A DNA stretch of 64,000 nucleotides from NCBI RefSeq assembly GCF_004011095.1, contig NZ_CP028129.1, positions 1,426,001 through 1,490,000 of the forward strand, read 5' to 3'. The first letter of the stretch is position 1. Each line of letters opens with the position of its first letter. The translations under genes and the position numbers were made by a program. Below, piece by piece: positions 8,430 through 17,021 of the stretch. The DNA is from Rathayibacter rathayi (GTDB lineage: Bacteria; Actinomycetota; Actinomycetes; Actinomycetales; Microbacteriaceae). The notes under the pieces are model-generated. The model saw nothing but the letters and a program-made list of their open reading frames with translations. It had not been told where the DNA came from and did no database searches.

Positions 8430-9820
8430 CCGGCGTCCGGGGCGTCCACCGCGGACATATCCTGCACATCGCCGGGCGCGCGAGACTCGAGACCGCGCGC
8501 GAGGCGCTGGTGTCGATCCCGGACGGCGCCCTCGCGGTGGACCAGGACGGCACCATCGCCTGGGTCGGCCCGCACGGCGAGCTTCCCGAGCGATTCGCCG
8601 ACTGGCCGGTCTCGGGCGACGCCGCGTCGATCCTGCTGCCCGGGTTCGTCGACACGCACATGCACTTCCCTCAGACGTTCTCGACGGATGGCTTCGGCGG
8701 CGGCCAGCTGCTCGAGTGGCTCGACCGGGCGGTGTTCCCGGCGGAGGCGCGACTCGCCGATCCGGAGTTCGCCGACCTGGTCGCACGCGCCTTCACCCGG
8801 AGGAGGATCGCCGCGGGGACGACCGCAGCGATGGTCGTCGGCTCCGCGTTCCCGGCCGCGCAGGACGCCCTCTTCGAGCGCACTCGCGAGGCCGGGTTGC
8901 GGATCGTGTCGGGCCGCGGCATTCAGACCGTGGGCCCCGCGTCGGCGGCACCACTGATCACCTCGGAGGCGCAGGCCCTGGCGCTCACTGCGGACGAGAT
9001 CGCCCGCTGGCACGGGCGGGACCCTCTGCTCCAGGTCTCGATCGTCCCGCGGTTCTCGCTCTCCGTCACTCCGCGGACCCTCGGCGCCCTCGGCGACCTC
9101 TACGACGACGTGCGCGGGCGCGGCGTCTACGTGCACAGCCACCTCAACGAGAACGATCGTCCCGGCGACGGCGAGATCGCCGCGGTCCTCGGCTCCTATG
9201 GCGCCCGCAGCTATCTGGACACCTACGACGGGCTCTTCCTGCCCGGCTCCGCGCGCGGCGGCTCCTCTCTGCTCGGGCCGCGCACGATCCTCGCGCACGC
9301 CGTGCACTGCCAGGACGCGGAGCTGCACCGTATGGCCGAGACCGGCACCTCGATCGCGCACTGCCCGACCTCGCAGCAGTTCCTCGGCTCCGGCACGATG
9401 CCCTGGCGCCGAACCGTCGCCTCGGGTGTCACTGTCGCGCTGGGGAGTGATGTGGGAGCGGGGGACGAGTGGCTGCTCCCTCGCGTGGCGAACGACACGT
9501 TCAAGGTTCACCTGTCGGAGCCGGGCGACGCGGCGGTCGCGCTGCACCCGGCCGAGCTCCTGTTCACGGCGACGCTGGCGGGGGCGCGGGCGCTTGACCA
9601 GGAGGACCGCTTCGGCAACTTCGACCTCGGGAAGGATGCGGACCTGGTGCGCATCGAGCCCGACCGCTGGGAGCCGCTCGCCGACGTGCTCGCCCACGGG
9701 ATCCGCGCCGACGACACGGACGAGGCGACCGCGCAGCTGCTCTTCGCGCTGGTGATGACGCTGCGGGAGCCGGCGATCGCGGCCGTGCATGTGCGGGGGC
9801 GGCGGGTGGCTTCGCAGTGA
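8426..9820 (+). CDS. guaD: Guanine deaminase
   Basis: Converts guanine to xanthine, feeding xanthine dehydrogenase; 464 aa. It is an amidohydrolase with DTHMHFPQ near residue 75, VHSHLNEN, ILAHAVHCQD and GSDVGAGD, the expected zinc-site order for guanine deaminases. The GTG at 8426 overlaps the uricase stop in a GTGA arrangement, which fixes the start: the open frame extends further back only inside the uricase gene. The last codons and stop are tandemly duplicated at 9803-9838. Confidence 0.92.
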   Translation: MTGVRGVHRGHILHIAGRARLETAREALVSIPDGALAVDQDGTIAWVGPHGELPERFADWPVSGDAASILLPGFVDTHMHFPQTFSTDGFGGGQLLEWLDRAVFPAEARLADPEFADLVARAFTRRRIAAGTTAAMVVGSAFPAAQDALFERTREAGLRIVSGRGIQTVGPASAAPLITSEAQALALTADEIARWHGRDPLLQVSIVPRFSLSVTPRTLGALGDLYDDVRGRGVYVHSHLNENDRPGDGEIAAVLGSYGARSYLDTYDGLFLPGSARGGSSLLGPRTILAHAVHCQDAELHRMAETGTSIAHCPTSQQFLGSGTMPWRRTVASGVTVALGSDVGAGDEWLLPRVANDTFKVHLSEPGDAAVALHPAELLFTATLAGARALDQEDRFGNFDLGKDADLVRIEPDRWEPLADVLAHGIRADDTDEATAQLLFALVMTLREPAIAAVHVRGRRVASQ

Positions 9821-9838
9821 CGGGTGGCTTCGCAGTGA
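9803..9838. repeat. 18-nt tandem duplication spanning the guaD stop
   Basis: cgggtggcttcgcagtga at 9803-9820 contains the last five guaD codons and the TGA. It is repeated exactly at 9821-9838, so a second copy of the gene tail, including an in-phase stop, lies directly after the gene. Confidence 0.9.
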
Positions 9839-9860
9839 CGGGGCCGGGCGGGGCGCGGAC

Positions 9861-10030
9861 GTTCGATTCGCAGGGGATCCCGCGCCGAGAGCGCTCTCCT
9901 CCGCCTCCGCCGCGGTCAACGAGACGTATCCCCGGCAGATCGCACGCGGCCCTGCGAATCGAACGGTGGCCCTGCGAATCGAACGGTGGCCCTGCGAATC
10001 GAACGGTGGCCCTGCACATCCCACGCAACC
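9861..10030. repeat. 20-nt tandem array between convergent guaD and pucR
   Basis: Units of 20 nt start at 9931, 9951, 9971, 9991 and 10011. The three at 9951-10010 are identical (cctgcgaatcgaacggtggc) and the outer two are degenerate. The core cctgc-n2-atcg matches the 19-nt array at 4423. At 9861-9880 there is an inverted relative, gttcgattcgcaggggatcc, almost identical to 4352-4371. The array lies in the 229-nt gap between the guaD and pucR 3' ends. No gene is seen here. Confidence 0.88.
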
Positions 10031-10049
10031 CCGCGGCGGACAGCGCGCC

Positions 10050-11612
10050 TCAGCGCAGCTGCAGCGCCAGGAACAGGTCGGCGCGGTCCGCCGTGTCCGA
10101 CAGGTCGCGCTGCGTCAGCTCCTCCACCCGCGCGATGCGGTACCGGACCGTGTTCAGGTGCAGGTACGTCTGCTCCGCTGTGCGCACCCAGGAGCCGCCG
10201 CAATCGAGGAACGCCGCGAGCGTGGCCACCAGCTGCGAGCTGTAGCGCGCATCGTGCTGAATCAACTTCCCGAGCACCAGCTCGACGAACACGGAGCGCA
10301 GGTGGTCCGGCACCGCGCTCAGCAGCTGCACTGCCGAGGTCACTTCTCCGGAGTCGCTGATCCGCACCGGCGAGTCATCGCTCGGCGCACCCGGTATCAG
10401 CATGCCGTAGCGCGCTGAGCGCAGGGCGCCGCCGAGAGCGGACAGCGGCGTCGCAGCACTGGTCCCGACCCGCAGCACAGCACCCGGCCAGGTGGCCCCC
10501 ACGCGCCGCAGCGCCGAAGTGACCACGGCGAGCGGATCCGCGCCCGTCGGGATCGCGTCGGTCGCCTCCGCGGGCAGCACCGCGACCGCGCAGCCCTGCG
10601 CGTCCCGGCCGACCACGGCCCGACCCAGGTGCGCCGCGGCGTCGACCAAAACGCGGCGCGCCAAATCCGGCGGCGCCTCCCCCTCGAACTCCGCCGAGGC
10701 CACGATGCAGCGCCCGACTCCGCCGAGTCCGAGCTGGCGGAGGTACACCGCGGCCTCGGGCTGCTCGCTGTCCTCCTCGACGAGCTCGAGGAGGCGGTCG
10801 GCGAGAGCGGAGTCCGCCAGGAGGGCCGCCTCACGCTGCAGCCGGTAGACCCCCACCACTCCGACCAGCTCGGTGATGGCGTCGAGCACGGGCGCGGGCC
10901 AGTCGTTCCAGTCGCCGCCGACGACGACCAGCCAGGAGGTGGCGCGGTGCTCGCCCGCGCCGGCGACCGCGAGCACCGAAAGGGCGCCGCCGCGCGCATC
11001 CGGCACCAGCACGGGGCTGCGCCGGGCCATCAGCGCGGCGTGCACGACCCGCTCGATCTCGCCGAGACCCAGCGGAGCGGCGGCGGCGACCGTACGGCCG
11101 GTCGCGGTCAGCACGGTCACCGGGAGACCGAGTTCGCGGGAGGTGCGCGCGACGAGGTCGTCGAGCTGCAGCCCCCGGTAGACCTCGGTCAGTAGCTCCC
11201 GCTGGCGTGCGAGGGCCGCGGTCAGCCGAGCCACCCGATCACCCGCGAGCGCGTTCGAGAGGTGCGCCGTGATCGCGCCGAACGAGACGTCGGCCGGCAC
11301 CGCGATCAGCGGGACGTCGTGCTCGCGGCACGCGACGACGAGGTCGTCCGGCACGAACCCCAGCAGGCCCTCGCCGGCGAGCAGGGCGCTGGCGCCGGAG
11401 TCGGCGACCGCGGCGACGAAGGCCGTGCTGTCCTGCGGTCCCCGGTGCCAGACGAGGCCGGTGAGCACGAGCTGACCGCGCGCCAAGTAGCGCCGGGGGT
11501 CGGGCAGGTCGGTCGTGAAGATGCCGTCGACCGGCCGCGCGAGTGCTCCGTCGCCGGCGACGAGCACGCGCAGCCGCAGCTGTGACGCGTCGAGGACATC
11601 CTGGAGCTGCAT
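10050..11612 (-). CDS. pucR: PucR-family transcriptional regulator of purine catabolism
   Basis: 520-aa cytosolic regulator. The N-terminal PucR domain runs from MQLQDVLDASQLRLRVL over about 120 residues, a GGDEF-like middle region follows, and the C-terminus has the PucR-type helix-turn-helix with WVRTAEQTYLHLNTVRYRIAR near residue 480. It overlaps the uraH stop by 1 nt (TGATG), so it is the last gene of the uraD-uraH-pucR operon. Homologues in Bacillus activate purine-degradation genes in response to allantoin-pathway intermediates; that role here is inferred from context. Confidence 0.9.
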   Translation of the reverse strand: MQLQDVLDASQLRLRVLVAGDGALARPVDGIFTTDLPDPRRYLARGQLVLTGLVWHRGPQDSTAFVAAVADSGASALLAGEGLLGFVPDDLVVACREHDVPLIAVPADVSFGAITAHLSNALAGDRVARLTAALARQRELLTEVYRGLQLDDLVARTSRELGLPVTVLTATGRTVAAAAPLGLGEIERVVHAALMARRSPVLVPDARGGALSVLAVAGAGEHRATSWLVVVGGDWNDWPAPVLDAITELVGVVGVYRLQREAALLADSALADRLLELVEEDSEQPEAAVYLRQLGLGGVGRCIVASAEFEGEAPPDLARRVLVDAAAHLGRAVVGRDAQGCAVAVLPAEATDAIPTGADPLAVVTSALRRVGATWPGAVLRVGTSAATPLSALGGALRSARYGMLIPGAPSDDSPVRISDSGEVTSAVQLLSAVPDHLRSVFVELVLGKLIQHDARYSSQLVATLAAFLDCGGSWVRTAEQTYLHLNTVRYRIARVEELTQRDLSDTADRADLFLALQLR

Positions 11613-11959
11613 CAGCTGCCCCGGTAGGTCGAATAGGCGAACGGGCTGAGCAGGAGCGGGATGTGGAGGTGCGCGTCCTCGTCGTCGAGCCGGAACGTGA
11701 CGACGACCTCCGGATAGAACGACTCCGTTCCCGAGGCCGCGAACCAGGAGCCGGTGTCGAAGACAACGCGGTAGACCCCGACGGGTAGCCGCCGCGGTCC
11801 GAAGGCCCCGACACGTCCGTCATCATCGGTGTGGGCCTCGGCGAGGCGGTTCCAGCCGGAGCCGCTCCGGGCCTCCAGGGCGACGGGAACAGCGCGCGCG
11901 GGTCGACCACGGACGGCGTCGAGCACATGCGTGCTGACGTGGCTGGCGTACCCGGTCAT
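11612..11959 (-). CDS. uraH: 5-Hydroxyisourate hydrolase (transthyretin-like)
   Basis: Hydrolyses 5-hydroxyisourate to OHCU, the step after uricase. At 115 aa it has the transthyretin-related fold signatures: VSTHVLDAVRGRPA at the N-terminus and the diagnostic C-terminal tetrapeptide YRGS. The start ATG overlaps the uraD stop by 4 nt (ATGA), and its own stop overlaps the pucR start by 1 nt, so the three genes are translated as a unit. Confidence 0.95.
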   Translation of the reverse strand: MTGYASHVSTHVLDAVRGRPARAVPVALEARSGSGWNRLAEAHTDDDGRVGAFGPRRLPVGVYRVVFDTGSWFAASGTESFYPEVVVTFRLDDEDAHLHIPLLLSPFAYSTYRGS

Positions 11960-12465
11960 CGTGACGCCTCCCCGGCCACGAGGAGCCCGTCCTCGAGTCC
12001 GCGCACGCGCAGCACGGTGATCTCGCGCAGCTGCTCGGCGACGACCCGCGCCTCCGTCTCCGAGTCGAGCCCGAGCCGCCGCTCCAGCTCTGCGACGACC
12101 TCGGCCCGATCGCGTCCCGCCGCGCGAATCAGGAAGACGCGCCCAAAGCGCTCCTCGTAGGCGCGGTTGCCGCTCAGCAACCGCTCGGTCAGCGCCTCGT
12201 CGCCGGTGCGGCTCGCCGCCTGCTCCGCGGCGGAGAAAGCGGAGGAGCGTCCGGCGCCCGCGTGCCGCTCGCCGATCCGCGGGTGGTCGGCCAGCGCCGC
12301 GTCCACCTCAGCGCCGGTGAGGGTGCGCGCCACGCGCTCCGCCGCCTCGGCCAGTGCATCGACGCCGGAGTAGGGGACGCCGGCGGCGACCTCGTCGGCC
12401 CAACGCGGGACGGCGAGGCAGGCGAGCAGCACGTCGCGCGCGGTCTCGGATCGGGTGTCGGTCAT
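11956..12465 (-). CDS. uraD: OHCU decarboxylase
   Basis: Decarboxylates 2-oxo-4-hydroxy-4-carboxy-5-ureidoimidazoline to S-allantoin; 169 aa, the typical length. The HPRIGE motif near residue 70 holds the catalytic histidine, and the C-terminal ELRE(I/L)-type helix is present as EQLREITVLR. The ATG at 12465 has a GAAGGAG ribosome-binding site. The open frame runs on upstream but only antisense to the next gene. It is first in an operon with uraH and pucR, and divergent by 54 nt from the nucleotidyltransferase gene at 12520. Confidence 0.93.
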   Translation of the reverse strand: MTDTRSETARDVLLACLAVPRWADEVAAGVPYSGVDALAEAAERVARTLTGAEVDAALADHPRIGERHAGAGRSSAFSAAEQAASRTGDEALTERLLSGNRAYEERFGRVFLIRAAGRDRAEVVAELERRLGLDSETEARVVAEQLREITVLRVRGLEDGLLVAGEASR

Positions 12466-12519
12466 GCGGTCTCCTTCGTCCGGCGAAGCGGCGGGCTCCG
12501 TCTGGGGCACGATGGTCGG

Positions 12520-13104
12520 GTGGATGCGGTCGGGAGTCGTGGGCTCGTCGGGCTGGTGCTCGCCGCGGGTGCGGGGCGTCGCGCAGGCGGCCCGAAGGCG
12601 CTGCGACGAGACGCGGAGGATGTGCCGTGGGTCGAGCGGGCTGTGCGGCGGCTCGATGCCGCCGGCTGCGGGCGGGTGCTCGTCGTGCTGGGTGCGGAGG
12701 CGGAGCGGGCGCGCGTCCTCGTGCCGGCGACGGCGACGGTGCTCGTCGCCGCCGCATGGGAGACGGGCCTCTCGGCGTCGCTTGGGGCGGGCCTGGTCGC
12801 GGCCGAAGGAGTCGCGGCAGAGGGCGGCGCGGCCCTGATCACCCTGGTCGATCTGCCCGACGAGCCGCCGAGCGTCGGGGCACGGCTGCTCGAGCAGGCC
12901 CCGCCGGAGCCCGGCGTGCTCGCGCGCGCTGTCTTCGACGGCCGTCCCGGTCATCCGGTGCTGGTGGGTAGCGACTACTGGCGGGCGCTGATCGCGAGAG
13001 TTCGCGGCGACTCCGGCGCCCGCGACCTGTTGCTCGAGGAGGGAGCGCGCGGGATCGAGTGCGGCGACCTGTGGTCGGGGCTGGACCGGGACGGTCCGCG
13101 CTGA
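12520..13104 (+). CDS. MobA/MocA-like molybdenum cofactor nucleotidyltransferase
   Basis: 194-aa NTP transferase. The N-terminal nucleotide-binding signature LVLAAGAGRRAGGPKA and the central LVDLPDEPP metal-binding stretch match the molybdenum cofactor cytidylyl/guanylyltransferase group. It probably attaches CMP to molybdopterin for the xanthine dehydrogenase encoded nearby. The GTG at 12520 (VDAVGSRGLVG) is the only start compatible with the domain; no strong ribosome-binding site is visible. It is divergent from uraD and converges on the SufU-like gene with 5 nt between stops. The exact nucleotide specificity cannot be read from the sequence. Confidence 0.8.
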   Translation: MDAVGSRGLVGLVLAAGAGRRAGGPKALRRDAEDVPWVERAVRRLDAAGCGRVLVVLGAEAERARVLVPATATVLVAAAWETGLSASLGAGLVAAEGVAAEGGAALITLVDLPDEPPSVGARLLEQAPPEPGVLARAVFDGRPGHPVLVGSDYWRALIARVRGDSGARDLLLEEGARGIECGDLWSGLDRDGPR

Positions 13105-13109
13105 GCCGC

Positions 13110-13526
13110 TCACGCGAATCCCGCATCATTCAGGGCGGTGGCCAGAACGCGCCAGGCGAGCGTGGCACAGACCGAGCGGACCGGGTTGCCCGCCACCGCG
13201 AGCAGCGCCGCCTCCTCGCCGGCGAGAGCACCCTCCCTGGTCGTCATCGCCGCAAGGAACGCCTCGATCCGTGCGCACATCTCGGCGGCCGGTAGCTCAT
13301 CGAGGCCGTCGGCCAGGAGCGACGCCGAGCCCCGCGAGACCTCGCAGCCCCGCCCGCTCCACGCGACCCGCACCCGCTCCGCGCTCCCGTCGACGCGCAC
13401 CTCGATCCGGTCACCGCAGGTCGGCGTGATCAGCTCGGCGCGACCGAGGGACGGCGCCGGGTCCGAGCGCCCGACCGGGTCTTTCGCGTGCGCGCGGATC
13501 AGCTCCGTCGCCTCGCTCACGCTCAC
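13110..13526 (-). CDS. SufU/IscU-like iron-sulfur assembly protein
   Basis: 138-aa protein with all four zinc/cluster ligand positions of SufU: C and D in TPTCGDRI, C in GRGCEVS, and C in RSVCATLAW. It lacks part of the usual N-terminal helix and is diverged, so it is probably a paralogue rather than the main suf-operon SufU. The GTG at 13526 overlaps the stop of the RpiR-type regulator by 4 nt and has GGAGG upstream. It closes the pucG-allC-regulator operon. A plausible job is sulfur or cluster delivery to the two [2Fe-2S] centres of xanthine dehydrogenase; this is inference. Confidence 0.75.
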   Translation of the reverse strand: MSVSEATELIRAHAKDPVGRSDPAPSLGRAELITPTCGDRIEVRVDGSAERVRVAWSGRGCEVSRGSASLLADGLDELPAAEMCARIEAFLAAMTTREGALAGEEAALLAVAGNPVRSVCATLAWRVLATALNDAGFA

Positions 13527-14377
13527 GTCCGTTCCTCCAGCTCGGCGAGCTCCGCGTACGCCGTGCTGATCCCCGCGATCCGCTCGCGCGACTCTCGCGG
13601 GGACGCGCCAAGCACACCAGAGGCCAGCAACGCCACCGCGCTCATCGCCGCGGCGTAGCTGTCGAACGCCGTTCCGCTCTCGACCGGGCACTCCAACCAG
13701 ACTGTCGCCTGCTCGGCATAGCGCCGGGCGGGCGGATCCGCGAGCAGTACCACCGGCACGGCGCGCACGCCCAGCGTCTCGACCAGCCCTGCGAAGGAGG
13801 CCGGACGGCGCCGGAAGCCGACCAGCACCACGACGTCCTCGGCTCCCAGACCGGCCAGCTCCTCACCGAGCGATTGACCGGGCTGCGGTGCGACCCGCAC
13901 CCGCCCGCGTGCCTGGGCGAGCTGCTGGCGCAGGTGCAGCGCCACCGGGTAGCTGTTGCGCAGGCCGATCACGACCACCTCGCGTGCGCCGGCGACCAGC
14001 CGCACCGCTTCCTCCAGCGGCCCGTCGCCGACCGCGGCGGCCAAGCGCGCCAGGTTCGCCCGCTCGCTCTCGAGGTGAGCGGTGAGCGGGTCGCCCTGCC
14101 CCCGCGCGGGCCCGACCGGCACCCCCGAGGAGCGCAGCGCGCGGGCGTGCTCACGCACCTCCTGCGAGTTCGAGAACCCCAGCCGGCGGAACAGCCGCGA
14201 GACCGTCGCCTTCGACACTCCGCTGTGCTGGGCGAGCTCGGTCGCCGTGAAGACGGCCAGATCGCCGAGATGATCGAGGATGAAGTCGGCCGCCCGCTGC
14301 TCCTGCCGCGAGAGCGCAGCGTAGCCGGCATCAATGCGGTGGCCGATGCTCGTCGGGGCTGTGGAGGCGGAGGTCAC
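13523..14377 (-). CDS. MurR/RpiR-family transcriptional regulator
   Basis: 284 aa with an N-terminal HTH_6 domain (LSRQEQRAADFIL, then GVSKATVSRLFRRLGF near residue 55) and a C-terminal SIS domain (VVVIGLRNSYPVALHL, later VVVLVGFRRRP). Such proteins normally sense phosphorylated sugars; ureide-linked members exist. The GTG at 14377 overlaps the allC stop by 4 nt, so it is co-translated with pucG and allC. It may bind the GAAACA-gg-TGTTTC palindrome upstream of pucG. The ligand is unknown. Confidence 0.85.
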   Translation of the reverse strand: MTSASTAPTSIGHRIDAGYAALSRQEQRAADFILDHLGDLAVFTATELAQHSGVSKATVSRLFRRLGFSNSQEVREHARALRSSGVPVGPARGQGDPLTAHLESERANLARLAAAVGDGPLEEAVRLVAGAREVVVIGLRNSYPVALHLRQQLAQARGRVRVAPQPGQSLGEELAGLGAEDVVVLVGFRRRPASFAGLVETLGVRAVPVVLLADPPARRYAEQATVWLECPVESGTAFDSYAAAMSAVALLASGVLGASPRESRERIAGISTAYAELAELEERT

Positions 14378-15624
14378 GCGATCCTCGTCCCGTCGGCGAG
14401 CGCCAGCACCGCCGCCTCGAAGGCGTCCAGGGCCGTCGCGACATCGGCCTCGGTCACGCTCTCGTCCGGGTGGTGGCTGACGCCCCCCTCGCAGCGGAGG
14501 AAGAGCATCGCGTAGTCGGTGAGGTCGGCGACCGCCATCGCGTCGTGCCCGGCCTTGGAGAACAGCACCATCGGCTCCGCGTCCCCGGTCGCCCGGATGC
14601 CCGCGCGCACCATGTCCTGCAGCCGTGCGGAGGCGATGACCGCGGGGGCAGAGTGGGTCTGCTCCGCCGTGAGCGCGAGCCGGCGCCGCGCCGCCGACTC
14701 CGACATCGCGTGCTCGATCGCGTCCCATGCCGCGTCGCGCTGCGCGTCGGTCTCGGCACGCAGGTCGAGGCTGAAGTCGACCCGGCCCGGGATGACGTTG
14801 ACCGCCCCCGGGAAGGTCTCGAGCCGTCCGACCGTGGCGATCACGCCCTGCTCCCGCGCGATCCTCTCCACCGCGAGCACAGCCTCGGCCGCTCCCGTCA
14901 GCGCGTCGCGGCGGCGCTCGAGCGGGACTCCGCCCGCGTGCCCGGCCTTCCCGGTGAGGGTCAGCGAGAAGCGGCGGGCCCCCGCGATGGACGAGACGAC
15001 GGCCAGAGCGCGGTCCGCTTCCTCGAGGTACGGGCCCTGCTCGATGTGGGCCTCGAGGTAGGCGAGCACGTCCTGCGCGTCACGCGCGGCGGTGCGGATG
15101 CGGGAGGGGTCGAGCCCGAACTCACGAAATGCCTCGACGAGGGTCGTTCCGTCAGCGTCCTCGAGCTCCCACCAGCGCTCGTCCCAGGTGCCGGCGAGCG
15201 CGCGGGAGCCCAGGAGCGCCGTGCCGAAGCGGGTGCCCTCCTCGTCGCCGAACGCGACGACCTCGACCGCGAACGGGAGACGCCGGCCCGCCGCGTGCAG
15301 GCGCGAGACCGCCGCGATCGCGAGCATCACGCCGAGGATCCCGTCGTACCGGCCCGCGTCGGGCACCGTGTCGAGGTGCGAGCCGAGCAGCAGCGCCGGG
15401 AGCCCCGGGGTCGCTCCCTCGTAGCGGCCGCACTGGTTGCCGGCCGCGTCCTGCCAGCTGCGCATCCCGGCCTCGGTCATCCAGCGCGCGGCCATCGCGT
15501 TCACGCGGGCGTGCTCGGGCGAAAGGTAGACCCGCTCGATCCCGTCGCGGCTGGAGGAGACCGCGGCGAGTTCGTCGCAACGGGCCAGGATGGCGGCGGC
15601 GTCGACGGTGGCGGCGGCGCTCAT
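14374..15624 (-). CDS. allC: Allantoate amidohydrolase (M20 family)
   Basis: Hydrolyses allantoate to ureidoglycine, CO2 and ammonia; 416 aa. It is an M20-type binuclear metallohydrolase: LGSHLDTVPDAGRYDG near residue 75, FGDEEGTRFG, AHIEQGP near 190, TLTGKAGHAGGVP and the C-terminal GVSHHPDESV. The ATG at 15624 overlaps the pucG stop by 4 nt. Ureidocarbamoylase or N-carbamoyl-amino-acid hydrolase are related alternatives, but the neighbour PucG uses the product of AllC, which supports this call. Confidence 0.9.
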   Translation of the reverse strand: MSAAATVDAAAILARCDELAAVSSSRDGIERVYLSPEHARVNAMAARWMTEAGMRSWQDAAGNQCGRYEGATPGLPALLLGSHLDTVPDAGRYDGILGVMLAIAAVSRLHAAGRRLPFAVEVVAFGDEEGTRFGTALLGSRALAGTWDERWWELEDADGTTLVEAFREFGLDPSRIRTAARDAQDVLAYLEAHIEQGPYLEEADRALAVVSSIAGARRFSLTLTGKAGHAGGVPLERRRDALTGAAEAVLAVERIAREQGVIATVGRLETFPGAVNVIPGRVDFSLDLRAETDAQRDAAWDAIEHAMSESAARRRLALTAEQTHSAPAVIASARLQDMVRAGIRATGDAEPMVLFSKAGHDAMAVADLTDYAMLFLRCEGGVSHHPDESVTEADVATALDAFEAAVLALADGTRIA

Positions 15625-16859
15625 GCGCGCACCGCCCCGTACACCTCGTACGCTCCCGCGACTCCGCCACTCACGGGCACGGAGGCGCCCGCGCGGCGCA
15701 GCACCGCCTCCAGCGCTGCCAGCGTGGTCAGTACAGCATCGGTGCGGGCGTTGTAGCCCATCGTGCCGATGCGCCAGACCTTCCCGTGCAGCGGGCCGAA
15801 GGAGGTGCCGATCTCGATGCCGAAGTCGGTGAGCATCGCCCCGCGCACTGCGTCGCCGTTGACGCCCTGGGGGATGTGCACCGCGACGACGTTCGTCATC
15901 TTGTGGCCGACGTCGCCGAACACCTCGAGGTTGAGCCCGCGAACGCCCGCCAGCATCGCCGAGCCGTGCAGCGCGTGCCGGGCGACCGTCTCGTCGAGCC
16001 CCTCCTCGACGAGGATGCGGGCGCACTCGCGGGCGCCATAGAGCATCGTGGTTGCCTCGGTGTGGTGGTTCAGCCGGCGCGGTCCCCAGTAGTCGAAGAC
16101 CATCCCGAGGTCGAAGTAATTGGAGCGGACCCGGCGCGCGCTGACCACGTCGCCCTCGCCGCGGATGCCCGCCTCAATGCTCGTGCGCGACTCGATCACC
16201 GCGACGGCCCGCTCCGAGAAGGTGACCGGCGCCGACCCGGACGGGCCGCCCAGGCACTTCTGCAGACCGGCCGACACCGCGTCGAGCCCGAGCTCGTCGG
16301 TCGCGAAGGCGTTGCCCGCGAGGGAGGCGGTGACGTCGGTGTAGAAGAGGGCGCCGTGCTTCTCGCAGAGCGCGCCGAGTTCCTCCAGCGGCTGCGCCAT
16401 CGTGGTCGAGGTGTCACCGTGCACCACGGCGAGCACCTTCGGCTTCACCCGAGCCAGAGCGTCCGCGATCGCCGAGACGGGGAAGACCTGCCCCCACTCC
16501 GCCTCAATCATGTGCACCTCGGCTCCGCACCGCTCCGCGATCTCGCGGAGGAGGTGCCCGAACCGCCCGAAGATCGGCACCAGCACGCGGTCACCCGGCT
16601 CCAGCATCGAAACCAGAGCCGCCTCGATGCCTGCGCGGCTCGTGCCGTCGACGAGCATCGTCTTCTCGTTGCGGGTGCGGAAGACCTGACGGTACAGCTC
16701 CTGCGTCTCGGTCATCGTCGCGGTCATGAACGGGTCGTACTGACCCACCAGTTGAGCCGACATCGCACGCAGCACGCGCGGGTCGGCGTTGATCGGACCC
16801 GGGCCCATCAGCAGACGCGGCGGCGGATCGACGGGGAGGAACGGCGCTGGCGTGGTCAT
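15621..16859 (-). CDS. pucG: (S)-ureidoglycine:glyoxylate aminotransferase
   Basis: 412-aa class V, PLP-dependent aminotransferase. MGPGPINADPRVL near the N-terminus, DGTSRAGIEAA, VHGDTSTTM and the PLP-lysine segment GLQKCLGGPSGSAP near residue 200 are visible. It passes the amino group of ureidoglycine to glyoxylate, giving glycine and oxalurate. Serine-pyruvate or alanine-glyoxylate aminotransferases are close relatives; the allC neighbour favours PucG. It is first in the pucG-allC-rpiR-sufU-like operon, which is coupled by 4-nt overlaps. Confidence 0.9.
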   Translation of the reverse strand: MTTPAPFLPVDPPPRLLMGPGPINADPRVLRAMSAQLVGQYDPFMTATMTETQELYRQVFRTRNEKTMLVDGTSRAGIEAALVSMLEPGDRVLVPIFGRFGHLLREIAERCGAEVHMIEAEWGQVFPVSAIADALARVKPKVLAVVHGDTSTTMAQPLEELGALCEKHGALFYTDVTASLAGNAFATDELGLDAVSAGLQKCLGGPSGSAPVTFSERAVAVIESRTSIEAGIRGEGDVVSARRVRSNYFDLGMVFDYWGPRRLNHHTEATTMLYGARECARILVEEGLDETVARHALHGSAMLAGVRGLNLEVFGDVGHKMTNVVAVHIPQGVNGDAVRGAMLTDFGIEIGTSFGPLHGKVWRIGTMGYNARTDAVLTTLAALEAVLRRAGASVPVSGGVAGAYEVYGAVRA

Positions 16860-16933
16860 GGGGCCACCTCTTCACGTACGGGGGTGCGGGCTGCTGGCTT
16901 GCTGGGCATGTGGGCATGTGGGCACGCCTGGGA

Positions 16934-16947
16934 GAAACAGGTGTTTC
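16934..16947. promoter_or_regulatory. Palindrome GAAACA-gg-TGTTTC upstream of pucG
   Basis: A perfect 6+2+6 inverted repeat 75 nt upstream of the pucG start, within the 293-nt gap between the divergent pucG and DUF222/HNH genes. A/T-rich palindromes of this shape are typical operators for RpiR-type regulators. The regulator at 13523 is a candidate ligand-sensing partner. Half-sites recur at 5813, 4204 and 20966. Confidence 0.45.
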
Positions 16948-17021
16948 AGCGTCAGAGCCTATGCGACGGACGTTTCGCCGAGGTTTCCGAATCGGAGTGC
17001 ACCGGCCGGCTCCGCTTTAGC

